Both the position numbers and the translations under genes were made by a program. A DNA stretch of 64,000 bases from Oscillospiraceae bacterium. GTDB taxonomy: Bacteria; Bacillota; Clostridia; Oscillospirales; Oscillospiraceae. The stretch spans positions 51,053 to 115,052 of the forward strand of contig JAFQTF010000005.1 in NCBI GenBank assembly GCA_017409205.1. The letters are read 5' to 3'. Shown piece after piece: positions 24,159 to 33,734 of the stretch (within the stretch, counting starts at the first letter, position 1; each line of letters opens with the position of its first letter). The notes under the pieces were generated by a model. The model did not search any database. It saw only the letters and a program-made list of their open reading frames with translations, and had not been told where the DNA came from.

Positions 24159-25264
24159 TCAGAAAATCCGCGCTCTGACAAACGCTTCTGTCCAGTCGGA
24201 CAGCCGCTCCGCCGCCCGGTCAATTCCAGCCGCCCGGAACAGCCGCTGCCGCAGAAAATCCAGAACAATACATACACCAAAGACCACCAGAGCAGTCAGC
24301 AGCATGGCAGCAAAGATATGCAAACCATTCCAGCTGTCCCAGGGACGGAACAGCGCAATGATGTCTTCGCTCCAGAACACTTTTGGGTGCACATGGATCA
24401 CATAGACCGAATAAACGCCGGGAGAAACGAACCGCATCAGCCTGGCAAGTCCTCCGTCCGCCGGTACATTCCGGAAAGCACCCCGGCAGAACAGGAACAG
24501 GCAGATGGCCTGCCCCAGGACCAGCGGTGAAGGATAGGTCAGCAGCAGGTCCTGCCACCCACCAAGCCCAAGGGTTCCCATGATGAATTTGTACAGAAGC
24601 TGCACCAGTGCAAGTGCGAAGTACTTTGCCAGCCAGAAGATCGGGGCTCTTTCGCCATTCGCCCCCCCTGGCGGTCATTTTTCCTCAAATATCCGCCAAT
24701 AAGATACAGAACGATCATCCAGGAAAAGTGGCTGCCTCCGGATATCCGCAGGACGTCATAGCCCAGAGAGCAAACCGGAACAACGCCAAAAATCACAAAC
24801 AATGCCGCAAACAGCAGATGAAACTGCCTGCGGCTCAGCTGTGCAATCACCAGATTCAGCACCGGCGACACCAGTATCACCACAAAGTAAGCAGTAAAGA
24901 ACCAGTACCGTCCCCGGAGGATCGGCAGAAACATGGAAATCATTTCCGAAATCGTCCGGCTCTCCGGTACAAGTGCAAAAAAGCAACAGGACACCACAAC
25001 CGACCAGAACACTGTCGTCAGCCACAGCTTGGTCAGGCGGGCAAGGCGGAATTGTTTTCTGCACAGCAGATAACCCGTGGTAATGCCGTAGATATCCACG
25101 GCGCAATACACCAGAATCTGCACAAAGCTGAGAAAGTAAAACTTCCCGGAACCGTCTGCAGACTGTTCCACCAGTCCACCCTGTCCCAGAATATGCAGAC
25201 AGATGACAAAAAACATGGCCAGAGCGCGTAAAATATCAAGGCCAAGGTCTCTCTGCTTTGCCAT
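24159..25264 (-). pseudogene. Acyltransferase 3, frameshifted at a G7 tract
   Basis: From ATG at 25264 the reading starts DLGLDILRALAMFFVICLH, the typical acyltransferase 3 N-terminus, with several membrane helices (YFVVILVSPVLNLVI; MIVLYLIGGYLRKN). In frame it then breaks at a run of seven G (plus-strand C 24662-24668). A minus-one shift there resumes the family sequence (APIFWLAKYF, then PGVYSVYVIHVH) and continues to 24159. One extra G would make a full protein of about 368 residues. The family O-acylates sugars, often with acetyl. A true knockout, a phase-variable switch and a homopolymer sequencing error are all possible. Start chosen over GTG 25279 for better ribosome-site spacing. Confidence 0.85.
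24662..24668 (-). repeat. G7 homopolymer at the acyltransferase frameshift
   Basis: Seven consecutive G on the coding strand, exactly where the acyltransferase changes frame. Eight G would restore the frame. Tracts like this slip during replication and can switch genes on and off. Confidence 0.8.
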
Positions 25265-25275
25265 TTCTCTGCGCC

Positions 25276-26184
25276 TCACTTTCTCCTATATACCCGATTC
25301 CATAATGTACGGGGCATCTTCAGCCAGTCAAATGCCCGGCAGCGAATATCAATGGCTTCGTAATGCTCCGAAACCGCATAAGTGTGCAAGCCATCGAACC
25401 AGACGTTCTTGGCTGTGATCCTGTCAGGAGTCAGTTCTCCTATCCGTTCTTCCATATAGCTCTGGTTGCAGTTCCGGATCTCATACAGCAGTACACTGTT
25501 GCCATAGTGGACGGCATCGCTGCTCTGTGCAGGACGGATCACTTTGTCTCCAGCCCGAAAAACCGGGCCTGCTCCGCGGCATTTCAGTTCATCATAGTCA
25601 GCCCATTCTATGGGGGTGACATAGATTTTCTTTCCCCATACCAGTTGATAGGCCTGGGGGATCACCCGCTCGCTTCCGGGACACGGCAAATAGGTAAGCA
25701 GGAATAACTGTCCATCCTTTTCAAATACCGTTGTATCTACCAATCGCTGCTGAATCAGAACCGTCACCATTTCCCACTTTGCCGGGAAATCTATGCAGCG
25801 GTACAGCCGCACCTGGTTGGAGGCAGAAGATTCCGGAATCATATACCAGTTTTCCTCCCATCTAAACACAAATGGATAGGAATAATGGCAGTCATCTTCC
25901 AGAATCACAGTGGATTCTCCCAGTGTGCAGTCCTCCAGGACCTCTGCTACTTCAATACGGCCGTGATTATGGTTAACCGCTTCGTAGAACAGGAAGGTTC
26001 TTCCATCATGCTCTGCCAGGATTGGATCCGCAAACCATTTATCTTTGGTTGCAGGCATCACAAACTCTGCCCGGAAGGAAGTATCCTCCAGCAGATTTCT
26101 TTCCTGCTTTTTCCGAATCGCGATGGTAAAGAAACAGGGTGAATAAAATAATTTCTTCCAAACTTCGAAGAATGGATTTTTCAT
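25276..26184 (-). CDS. GINT1 N-terminal-like beta-propeller protein
   Basis: 302 residues from ATG 26184, which overlaps the upstream stop as ATGA and has TGGAG ahead of it. KWFADPILAEHDGRTFLFYEA, SYPFVFRWEENWYMIPESS and RPAQSSDAVHYGNSVLLYEI are the repeated strands found in the N-terminal domain of glucosamine-inositolphosphorylceramide transferase-like proteins, a five-bladed propeller also seen alone in bacterial polysaccharide loci. Function there is not settled; it may be a glycan-modifying hydrolase or transferase. It sits among glycosyltransferases, just before the acyltransferase. Confidence 0.65.
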   Translation of the reverse strand: MKNPFFEVWKKLFYSPCFFTIAIRKKQERNLLEDTSFRAEFVMPATKDKWFADPILAEHDGRTFLFYEAVNHNHGRIEVAEVLEDCTLGESTVILEDDCHYSYPFVFRWEENWYMIPESSASNQVRLYRCIDFPAKWEMVTVLIQQRLVDTTVFEKDGQLFLLTYLPCPGSERVIPQAYQLVWGKKIYVTPIEWADYDELKCRGAGPVFRAGDKVIRPAQSSDAVHYGNSVLLYEIRNCNQSYMEERIGELTPDRITAKNVWFDGLHTYAVSEHYEAIDIRCRAFDWLKMPRTLWNRVYRRK

Positions 26185-27236
26185 GATAATCTCCATTTTA
26201 AGATTCGCTTGACATTTCTTGCCGCAAAATGGCGCAACGTCAAATACTGTGTCCACAGCCAGATGGACAAGGCTTTCTCTTGCCGAATCCAGTGGTACAT
26301 CCGTTCCTGATTTCCCAGATCGATGCCCACACGTTCCACACATGCATTTAAATATCTATCATTTATAAAATCACGGCAGTATCTTTTGATTCTGCCAAGA
26401 CTCGCAGTTTTCATCTTGACGCTGAACAATTCAAAGTAAATGTTTCGCAGGCAAGCCATCAGCACATCGGTGTTTTCCCCGCCAGCGGTATAAATCGCCT
26501 GTTCCAGCTGTACAAAGCTCTCTGCAATGATGTCCGTATTGCCCAGAAGGTTAACGATCTTTGCGATTCTATCCACGGTTCTGTCATAGTCATAATCCAC
26601 GCGGTATAGATAATTCACGTCTGGAACTGTACTAAAGGTGTTACATTTGCTCAATACCAGCAAGGTAAATGTCAAATCCTCGTAGTTGGGCAGCCTAAGA
26701 TCAAAACGCAAATTATGATCCATAAGAACAGAACGTTTTATGAATTTATTACAAGCCGAAGATAGATAGTTCCGATAAAACAGTTTCTCAAAACAGCCAG
26801 GTAAATTTTGCAACGTCCCACGAATCATTTCATCGACAGTCATCGTTTCTTTTCTGACATATTGACTCTTATGGTAATAGCGAAATTCCATACCGAACAT
26901 AACCATATCCGTTCCCGTAGTTAGACAATCCAAAACCTGAGTCGAGAAGGGGAACAAGGCGTCATCAGAATCTACAAACAAAACGTATTCACCCCGGGCT
27001 TCGCATATCCCCCGGTTCCGGGCAGCAGATACCCCACGGTTTTCCTGATGGATCACACGAATCTCCGGGTATGTTTCCGCCAGTTCATCGCACAGCGCGC
27101 CGGAACCATCTGTGGAGCCGTCGTCAATAAGCAGAATCTCACAATCCTGCACTTTGGCAGCCCGAAGGGACATGATACAGTCCGTCAGAAATTCTTTGCA
27201 ATTATAAATCGGGATAATAAAGCTGATCTTTTTCAT
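26181..27236 (-). CDS. Family 2 glycosyltransferase
   Basis: 351 residues from the ATG at 27236. ISFIIPIYNCKEFL, LIDDGSTDGSG and FVDSDDALF mark the GT-A nucleotide and metal sites. QENRGVSAARNRG is the conserved loop. The start overlaps the stop of the polymerase gene as ATGA, so it follows the polymerase directly. It lies in a stretch of lower GC than the neighbouring genes, suggesting that the 25.3-28.4 kb part of the locus was acquired separately. Sugar specificity is unknown. Confidence 0.9.
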   Translation of the reverse strand: MKKISFIIPIYNCKEFLTDCIMSLRAAKVQDCEILLIDDGSTDGSGALCDELAETYPEIRVIHQENRGVSAARNRGICEARGEYVLFVDSDDALFPFSTQVLDCLTTGTDMVMFGMEFRYYHKSQYVRKETMTVDEMIRGTLQNLPGCFEKLFYRNYLSSACNKFIKRSVLMDHNLRFDLRLPNYEDLTFTLLVLSKCNTFSTVPDVNYLYRVDYDYDRTVDRIAKIVNLLGNTDIIAESFVQLEQAIYTAGGENTDVLMACLRNIYFELFSVKMKTASLGRIKRYCRDFINDRYLNACVERVGIDLGNQERMYHWIRQEKALSIWLWTQYLTLRHFAARNVKRILKWRLS

Positions 27237-28345
27237 TTTACAACATCCCACATTGACCGGTAATTCAGATAATTGTCGACCTCGTAGCTAATGGTGATAT
27301 TGATGTTATATGTCCAGTAGAACCAAAGGACGAACACCGCAATGATCGCCCCCATCAGTTTCAAGCTTCTCCTGTTGAAGGGAAACACAGGTCTGATCTG
27401 TGACTTCCGGGGCTTTCTGTCTTCCGGAAAGAACACCATAGGCAGGTACAGTACAGAAAACTGGAAATAATAGTCCGTCAGCCGGGTAAAAATATGGTCA
27501 AACCCCGACAGCATCTGCAGCATCGCCGCCACCGCCATAATATGGAACACTTTTTCCATATCCCGGTCCGGAAAGCCCCGAAACAGGACGCCAAACAATG
27601 TAAAGCCCAGAATCATAATAAAGCGGCTTCCGATCTCGCCGGAAAACATCATGATTTCATCATCTTCATAATAAAAGGAGCGGATAAAGGCCACGAACTG
27701 ATCCTTAAAAATATACAGCGCAGCACCCAGCACCAGATAAAAGAGCAGCATCCAGTCATTTACCCGCCTTTGGGCCAGCCAATAGGACGGCAGGAACACC
27801 AGTGCCGGCATATGCACCGAGCCGGCAACTGCCATAAACAGCAAAAAAATACCTGGTTTTTTCTCCGCTATTCCCACAAAAGACAGCATAACAAAAGCCA
27901 TAGCCAGAGCCTGTTTGATGGCACTGAAACCAAAGATATATAGGCCCATGCAATTCCAGATCAGGTAACTGAACCAGGGCATTGGTGAATAGCGATAAAT
28001 CACATAAGCAAGCACAAGATGGATCGCAAGTGCAACAAAGAAAAGGAATGCCTGGAACTCACCACCAGACAGCAAATTAACGATTTTATTCAGGATAAAG
28101 AAACCAGAATTACGACCTCCTGCCAGCAGCTCCTCGCTCAGCCAGCCATAGGTACCGGAATTCAGAAAGGTAAAGTAGTATTTATGCAGATCGCCTGTTA
28201 TAAGCTGATATCGAAATCCACACAGGCAGGTGTGCAGCACTGTCATCAGCGCAATATAGTATTTTCTCTTCGGCCCCTTTTGAGGCATCAGTAATCCAAA
28301 CAGCAGAACAGCTGCAACAATCAAGATATAAGGTGTGTTTCCCAT
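27233..28345 (-). CDS. EpsG-type exopolysaccharide polymerase
   Basis: 370 residues with about ten hydrophobic segments and short charged loops. Features typical of the EpsG/Wzy-like group are present: an early loop CGFRYQLITGDLHKYY, then GFFILNKIV and FGFSAIKQALAMAFV, the last resembling the R/K-Q-x-x-A helix of the family. It would polymerise lipid-linked repeat units outside the membrane. It is the only polymerase candidate in the locus. The strong hydrophobicity and context make the assignment good even though these proteins share little sequence. Confidence 0.8.
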   Translation of the reverse strand: MGNTPYILIVAAVLLFGLLMPQKGPKRKYYIALMTVLHTCLCGFRYQLITGDLHKYYFTFLNSGTYGWLSEELLAGGRNSGFFILNKIVNLLSGGEFQAFLFFVALAIHLVLAYVIYRYSPMPWFSYLIWNCMGLYIFGFSAIKQALAMAFVMLSFVGIAEKKPGIFLLFMAVAGSVHMPALVFLPSYWLAQRRVNDWMLLFYLVLGAALYIFKDQFVAFIRSFYYEDDEIMMFSGEIGSRFIMILGFTLFGVLFRGFPDRDMEKVFHIMAVAAMLQMLSGFDHIFTRLTDYYFQFSVLYLPMVFFPEDRKPRKSQIRPVFPFNRRSLKLMGAIIAVFVLWFYWTYNINITISYEVDNYLNYRSMWDVVK

Positions 28346-28367
28346 TGCAGCCTCCCCGCTTTTGTAC

Positions 28368-29471
28368 TCATTTCAGCAATTCCTCAAAAAACTGCTCAGT
28401 CTGTTTGACTAATTTATCCTTGGAAAAATCCTTGCCGCGGATGGCAGCCTTTTGGGCATACCGTTCCCGGAGAGAAACATCCTCCATCATCCGTTTCATA
28501 CCCTGATAAATGCCATCTACACTGTCTTCTGTGATCAGGCCGAACTCACTGTCGCCCAGCAGTTCATCCATGCCGGAACAGGGAGTGGTCACCACTGGTT
28601 TACCCAAAATCAGAGCCTCTGTCACAACGGTACTGAAGCCTTCATAGCGGGAGGGCGTCACAATAATATCCGCTGACCGCATATAGGGATAGGGATTTGT
28701 CTGGAACCCCCAAAAAGATACCTGATCATTCAGCTCCAAAGCAGAAAACTGCTTCATCAGATTTTCCCGTTCCGGACCATCACCCAGCAACCACAGCTTG
28801 AAGTCGTGACCTGCTTCCCGCAAACACTTACATGCCTCCAAAAGTCTGTCGTTGCCTTTTTCATAGGACAGCCGGCCCACAGTCAAGAAAGTGACCGGCT
28901 CCGGTTTATTCACTTCGAAAGCTACTGCTTTCCGGAGAATGTCTGTTTCATCATTCACATTATACAAAACATGCGTGTCCGTTCCGCTGCCAACTACTTT
29001 GTGAAAGCTACGCTTGACGGTTTCAGACACACACACAACGTCATCGTACCGATCATACCAGGACTTTGCCTTTTCAGGGGCATCCATTCCTCTTTTTTCC
29101 AGATCGCAGTGGATCCATGCTACCTTTTTTGCCTTCTTATTGGTAGAACCGGACAGAATTTTGGTAGGGCCGCACTCCAGATAAGCAACCTCGATATCAT
29201 AGTCATCTCGGATGTACAGTGGATACAGCCACTTCAGCTCCGCGCACAGCCGTACCCAGTAATGGAACAACTTTTTTCCCAATGCGGTTTTGCAGCGGTT
29301 GATAGCCCTGTAGCGGATTCCTGGCACCAGATATTGTGCAGGATCAGATTCATCCAGGGTATGGACCGTGATATCGAATTTACTCTGATCCATATTGTTC
29401 ACCAGCGTCCGCAGAACCTTTTCCGCGCCACCACCAGTCAGTTTGTCAATAAAAAAGAGGATTTTGATCAT
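28368..29471 (-). CDS. Family 4 glycosyltransferase
   Basis: 367 residues. N-terminal FFIDKLTGGGAEKVLRTL is the GGAE acceptor-side motif; FLTVGRLSYEKGNDRLL and then PSRYEGFSTVVTEALILGKPVVTT give the GT-B E-x7-E donor site. It transfers a sugar with retention of configuration onto the growing lipid-linked repeat unit. The start overlaps the upstream stop as ATGA. Full length for the family. Confidence 0.9.
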   Translation of the reverse strand: MIKILFFIDKLTGGGAEKVLRTLVNNMDQSKFDITVHTLDESDPAQYLVPGIRYRAINRCKTALGKKLFHYWVRLCAELKWLYPLYIRDDYDIEVAYLECGPTKILSGSTNKKAKKVAWIHCDLEKRGMDAPEKAKSWYDRYDDVVCVSETVKRSFHKVVGSGTDTHVLYNVNDETDILRKAVAFEVNKPEPVTFLTVGRLSYEKGNDRLLEACKCLREAGHDFKLWLLGDGPERENLMKQFSALELNDQVSFWGFQTNPYPYMRSADIIVTPSRYEGFSTVVTEALILGKPVVTTPCSGMDELLGDSEFGLITEDSVDGIYQGMKRMMEDVSLRERYAQKAAIRGKDFSKDKLVKQTEQFFEELLK

Positions 29472-30604
29472 TGGTGATTCCTTTTGTTATATATGCAATA
29501 TATCTTCGCCATGGCATTTTCCACCGCATAATCGGAGCTGCGCAGCTGCTCATGATAGCGCTGCGTATCTGTCCGCTGCTGGTTCAAAATCAGATCCACC
29601 CAAGCATCCTTCGGTGCCTGCAGGGACAGCGGATGGATCAGGTCAGTCAGGAACACATCCGGAGGCACGCTGTTGGAAATGACACAGGGCAGGCTGTTGG
29701 CCTGAACCTCCAAAATAGACAGAGGGGTTCCCTCAAACAGCGATGGGAACACAAACACATCCATAGCGCTTAAGTAGTCCGCCACATTGGTTACATTCCC
29801 GGTCATAATCACGTGGTTCTCAAGTTCCATATCATGGATCTTCTGCTCCAGCATGAGCCGGTCGTTGCCCTCACCCAAAAGCAGGAGCATGGTATCCGGC
29901 CTGCGCTTCAGAATACCCGGCATCAGATCCAGCAGAAATGTTTGGTTTTTCACTTCTGCAAGATGTCCTGCGTGACCCATAACAAACCGATCACCAAGCC
30001 GCAGCTGGGCTCTGATAGCGTTTCTTTTTTGGGAATCATAGGCAAAGGAAGTAACATCAATGCCATTGAGGACCAGGTTTCCCCGCTTTTTCCATGCGTT
30101 TTTTCCAAAAAGACGCCGTCCGGCTGTTTCTCCGCAACCTACAAGATCCGTGGCACAGGTCAGGATCAGGGTACGCATCAACTTTTCATATACAGTTTTG
30201 ACAAAGCCGCCTCCGTGGACAAGTGCGGAGTGGGAATGGGCGATCCGGACAGGAACACCGCAGCGCTTCGCTGCCCACATAGCCCAGCCGCAGTTGAACA
30301 TGGTATGGGCATGGACTACGAGATAGTTTTCCTTCTTCATCAAATCCCGCAAGGCACGCCAGTAGACCCGATAGTTCTCCGACGGCTCCGGCATGTGAAT
30401 AATCCGGCATCCCTTATCTTCAAGCTGGGACTCGTATTCACCCACGTGGTTTCCAAAGACGATATAATGATATTCAAATTCGTCAGAGGAATCCATAAGA
30501 GCAATATCTCTGGCTACTTTTTCCGCACCGCCGATGGATAGCTTTGCGGCAACAATCAGGACTTTTGCTTTTTCTGACCCGGAAGCTATCTTTTCAATTC
30601 CCAT
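29468..30604 (-). CDS. Family 4 glycosyltransferase (EpsF-like)
   Basis: 378 residues from ATG 30604. VLIVAAKLSIGGAEKVARD at the N-terminus, GHAGHLAEVKNQTFLLD and PSLFEGTPLSILEVQANSLP are the GT4 landmarks, the last being the E-x7-E element. IRAHSHSALVHGG-type His residues (here RIAHSHS) are typical of capsule enzymes such as EpsF. The start overlaps the end of the preceding GT2 gene by 11 bases; the alternative upstream start would overlap more. Confidence 0.88.
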   Translation of the reverse strand: MGIEKIASGSEKAKVLIVAAKLSIGGAEKVARDIALMDSSDEFEYHYIVFGNHVGEYESQLEDKGCRIIHMPEPSENYRVYWRALRDLMKKENYLVVHAHTMFNCGWAMWAAKRCGVPVRIAHSHSALVHGGGFVKTVYEKLMRTLILTCATDLVGCGETAGRRLFGKNAWKKRGNLVLNGIDVTSFAYDSQKRNAIRAQLRLGDRFVMGHAGHLAEVKNQTFLLDLMPGILKRRPDTMLLLLGEGNDRLMLEQKIHDMELENHVIMTGNVTNVADYLSAMDVFVFPSLFEGTPLSILEVQANSLPCVISNSVPPDVFLTDLIHPLSLQAPKDAWVDLILNQQRTDTQRYHEQLRSSDYAVENAMAKIYCIYNKRNHQ

Positions 30605-31481
30605 ATTTTCTCTTCCAAAATCTATACAGCACATAACCAGGACATAAACAAAATGCAGTCAACATTTTATATCTCATCTGCACCAAAATTTTTCCCGCTG
30701 AGCAACCTGCAAAAAAACCATAACAACAGTACAGCAAACCATATTTCAGCCGCTGGATCAGATAGTTTTTGGGGTGCATCCGCAGATCACAGATATACAT
30801 GCCTCCCCGGGGATTGCTGATTCTGAGCTTTCTTCCGGATTTGGTCAGGCCGCCTTCCAGATATTCGAAAAGATAGATTACCTTGTTTATGTATACACAT
30901 TTATGGGTAAGGCTGACCCGGTTCCAGAGAGCACACTCGGAAATAAACCGTTCTCCCGCATATTCCGGGAAGGGATATTTCAGGAACAGTTCACTGCGGA
31001 TCACTTCACAGCAGTCTGAACCATAATGCACAGTTCGGCGGTAGCGCAGAATATCAACCGGAGTATCATAGTCAGAAACCTCGCAGTTCGGATTATCAAA
31101 GGCACTGCCTTTCAGGAATGTCACAATACCCACATCGCTATAAGATTCCCAGCGATCCCAGGCTTCTCGGATGGAACTGACTGCATCCTCCGTGAGCAGA
31201 TCGTCGCTGTCCAGGATCAGAACATACTTTCCATGAATGTAGAGGTGGGCTGCATTCAGTGCTGTATGTTTTCCGCCGTTTTCTTTTCGGATGACCGTGA
31301 TGGGAAACAGGGCTGTATCAAATGCTTCAGCGATATCTGCCGAACGATCCATACTGCCATCATCGACAACGATCCATTCAAAGTCCAGGTCTGTCTGGCG
31401 AAGCAGAGATTCATAGCAAATTATCAGAAGGTGTCCCCGATTGTAGGTTGGGGTAATAATGGATAAATACGGATTGCTCAA
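30594..31481 (-). CDS. Family 2 glycosyltransferase
   Basis: 295 residues from a TTG start at 31481, chosen because GAAGGA lies 5-6 bases ahead and the product then begins SNPYLSIITPTYNRG like other family members. WIVVDDGSMDRS and LILDSDDLLT are the nucleotide and DxD sites. ENGGKHTALNAAH is the family loop. A C-terminal hydrophobic patch (CYGFFAGCSAG) may touch the membrane. Acts in repeat-unit assembly; substrates unknown. Confidence 0.87.
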   Translation of the reverse strand: MSNPYLSIITPTYNRGHLLIICYESLLRQTDLDFEWIVVDDGSMDRSADIAEAFDTALFPITVIRKENGGKHTALNAAHLYIHGKYVLILDSDDLLTEDAVSSIREAWDRWESYSDVGIVTFLKGSAFDNPNCEVSDYDTPVDILRYRRTVHYGSDCCEVIRSELFLKYPFPEYAGERFISECALWNRVSLTHKCVYINKVIYLFEYLEGGLTKSGRKLRISNPRGGMYICDLRMHPKNYLIQRLKYGLLYCCYGFFAGCSAGKILVQMRYKMLTAFCLCPGYVLYRFWKRKYGN

Positions 31482-31508
31482 AATGATCCTTCTTTCATAC
31501 AAACAGCT

Positions 31509-32597
31509 TCAGTTGTTTTCCCATGCTGTGTAAAAGTCAACTAGCCAATCTGCCGTTGTTTGAATATCGTATCCTGCTTCGATAATTTTATCTCTCTGAT
31601 CCTTTCTGGGGGCTGTGCTCCCCTTAAGAATCATGTCTGCCCAGTGTGCAGGTGTTTCGTTCAGCGACACAAACTCAACCAGGTCTGTCATTTCGCACTC
31701 TCTGGATATCGAATCAGAAAATACACATGTTACACCTGATGTCTGCGCTTCCACCGCAGTCAGCGATAACCCCTCATAAAGTGATGGCAGAACAAATACA
31801 TCCACCGCCTGCAGGATCCGGTTCACATCCGACCGGATACCAAGAAATCGAACATGTTCTGTCAATCCTAGGTCGTTAACTTTTCTACGCACCTGCTCCT
31901 CCAGAGGGCCTGCCCCTATCAGCAACAGTTTTGCATCTGGAGACTGTTTTGCCACCTCCGCAAAGATCTCAATCAGGAAATCATGATTCTTTTGGGGAAC
32001 GATTCTTCCTACATGACCCAGAATGAGCTCCTCTTTTATACCAAGCTCTCCACGCACCTGGCTACGAACCTCGGGTGAAAAGCCAAATCGTTCCGTCTCG
32101 ATGCCGTTATTTACAATAGTTACCACCTGACCGGGAAACATCCATTCTCCGGACTCTTTGCTGCAGGCAAAGAAATGTGTGGCCACATCCGGAATATCCC
32201 GCATAAACCAACGCTTCAGAGGATATTTCCAGTCCTTGTCCTGATTGCTGTTGTGCGCATGGGCAATCCGTACCGGTGCACCGCACCGCATCGCTGCCTT
32301 CAACGGCAATGCACTCATACAGTCCAGATGGCAATGGACGATCCTGTATTCCGGATGGGCTTTAAAAAAATCCAGCAACGCTTTCTTATATCCGTGGCTG
32401 AAGGGATTCAGCCGGGGCAGGCGGTAGATCTTTCCTCCCAAAGCTTCAATCTCATCATCGTAGTCTGCCCGGAAGGGCCGATGGACAATGAAATCAAACT
32501 GCATTTTCTCCCGGTCGATGTGCCGGTAACAATTCATAATCAGGGTTTCCAGTCCGCCCCGCTGCATATAGGATACAATATGTAAAATACGAATCAT
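31509..32597 (-). CDS. Family 4 glycosyltransferase (EpsF-like)
   Basis: 362 residues from the ATG at 32597. ILHIVSYMQRGGLETLIMN, HAHNSNQDKDW, GHVGRIVPQKNHDFLIE and PSLYEGLSLTAVEAQTSG define a GT4 enzyme of the EpsF type; the E-x7-E donor element is intact. It follows the preceding gene with a few bases between them and is part of the continuous minus-strand run. The exact sugar is not predictable. Confidence 0.88.
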   Translation of the reverse strand: MIRILHIVSYMQRGGLETLIMNCYRHIDREKMQFDFIVHRPFRADYDDEIEALGGKIYRLPRLNPFSHGYKKALLDFFKAHPEYRIVHCHLDCMSALPLKAAMRCGAPVRIAHAHNSNQDKDWKYPLKRWFMRDIPDVATHFFACSKESGEWMFPGQVVTIVNNGIETERFGFSPEVRSQVRGELGIKEELILGHVGRIVPQKNHDFLIEIFAEVAKQSPDAKLLLIGAGPLEEQVRRKVNDLGLTEHVRFLGIRSDVNRILQAVDVFVLPSLYEGLSLTAVEAQTSGVTCVFSDSISRECEMTDLVEFVSLNETPAHWADMILKGSTAPRKDQRDKIIEAGYDIQTTADWLVDFYTAWENN

Positions 32598-32603
32598 GCA
32601 CAA

Positions 32604-33734
32604 CTACCCTTCCAGAATTCCGTTCAGTGTCTGGGCGATCAATACTCTGGTGCGGCATAGATCAAAATCCTTCAGCTTTTCACGGTTATGCTGTACCATC
32701 TTTTCCTTATTCATCGACATTATTTTCTGCAATGCCTGACAGAATTGTTCACTGCTGTGAACATCACAAAGGATGCCGCCCACGCCATCATCGATCAGAT
32801 CCACATTACCCCGGATCCGGGATGCCACAATGGGCAGGCCACTCTCCATCGCTTCCATCAGTGCAAAGGGGAGTCCTTCGTGGATGGAAGAAAACACGAA
32901 ACAGTCTGCCATCCGATAAAATTCCGGCACATCCAGACGATAGCCCATAAAATGGATCTGCTTCTCAATCCCCAGTTCTTTTGCCAGATTTTGAAGATAT
33001 TCCAGTCTATCGCCTCTTCCACACAGGATATATCGGACAGAAGGATCTTTCAGTTCCTTCAGTGCCCGGAACACCACTTCCTGATTTTTCCGTCTGGTCA
33101 GTTCCCCGACTGTCAACAGCACACAGGCATCCTCCGGAATTCCCAGCTGCCTGCGTTTGCTGAGACGAATTTCCGGGGCATTCTGCAGATGAAACCGAGC
33201 AGTATCCACGCCAACACCGGGGATCTTGTAAACCTTTTTCACCCCGAAGTTCTGCGCCCGTCGAAAATCTTCCTGATTCATGGTAATAATAGCATCACAA
33301 TAATATGCCATTACCCGCTCGATGGGATAATAAACCAGCCAATTGGCTCTCCCAGCGCCTGTAAAGAAGTGAAAGCCATGGCACATATAGACCACCTTGG
33401 TGCCCCTGCGGCGGTACTTATTGGCGGCCAGGCGGGTGACCACACCCATAACAGGCTCGTTGGTCCAGATGATGTCATACCGATTTTCTTTCAGCAGTTT
33501 TCGCACATCCTGATAGCCCAGGAAATTCCGGGGATTCACCGGGCTGCGCTCCAGGCGCAGCACATGGATGGCAACCACCACGCCCTCCAGGGCATTGCGG
33601 ACCTCCTCCATCCGGCCGCCCACATCGGAGCAGGCGATTTCCACCCGGAAACCGTTTTCCGCCAGATATTTCACATGAGGCACCAGAAACTGGATCATCA
33701 TCAATTCCGTGCAGGTGATCAGTAGTTTTTTCAT
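32604..33734 (-). CDS. Family 4 glycosyltransferase (EpsD-like)
   Basis: 376 residues. LLITCTELMMIQFLVPHV with YLAENGFRVEIACSD is the N-terminal domain of EpsD/WcaA-like family 4 enzymes. VVYMCHGFHFFTGAG and YYPIERVMAYYCDAIIT are conserved in enzymes that add the second sugar to the lipid-linked primer. SSIHEGLPFALMEAMESGLP carries the E-x7-E element. Likely the first committed transferase after the priming enzyme at 38524-39198; that position is inferred from relatives. The start overlaps the transketolase stop as ATGA. Confidence 0.9.
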   Translation of the reverse strand: MKKLLITCTELMMIQFLVPHVKYLAENGFRVEIACSDVGGRMEEVRNALEGVVVAIHVLRLERSPVNPRNFLGYQDVRKLLKENRYDIIWTNEPVMGVVTRLAANKYRRRGTKVVYMCHGFHFFTGAGRANWLVYYPIERVMAYYCDAIITMNQEDFRRAQNFGVKKVYKIPGVGVDTARFHLQNAPEIRLSKRRQLGIPEDACVLLTVGELTRRKNQEVVFRALKELKDPSVRYILCGRGDRLEYLQNLAKELGIEKQIHFMGYRLDVPEFYRMADCFVFSSIHEGLPFALMEAMESGLPIVASRIRGNVDLIDDGVGGILCDVHSSEQFCQALQKIMSMNKEKMVQHNREKLKDFDLCRTRVLIAQTLNGILEG

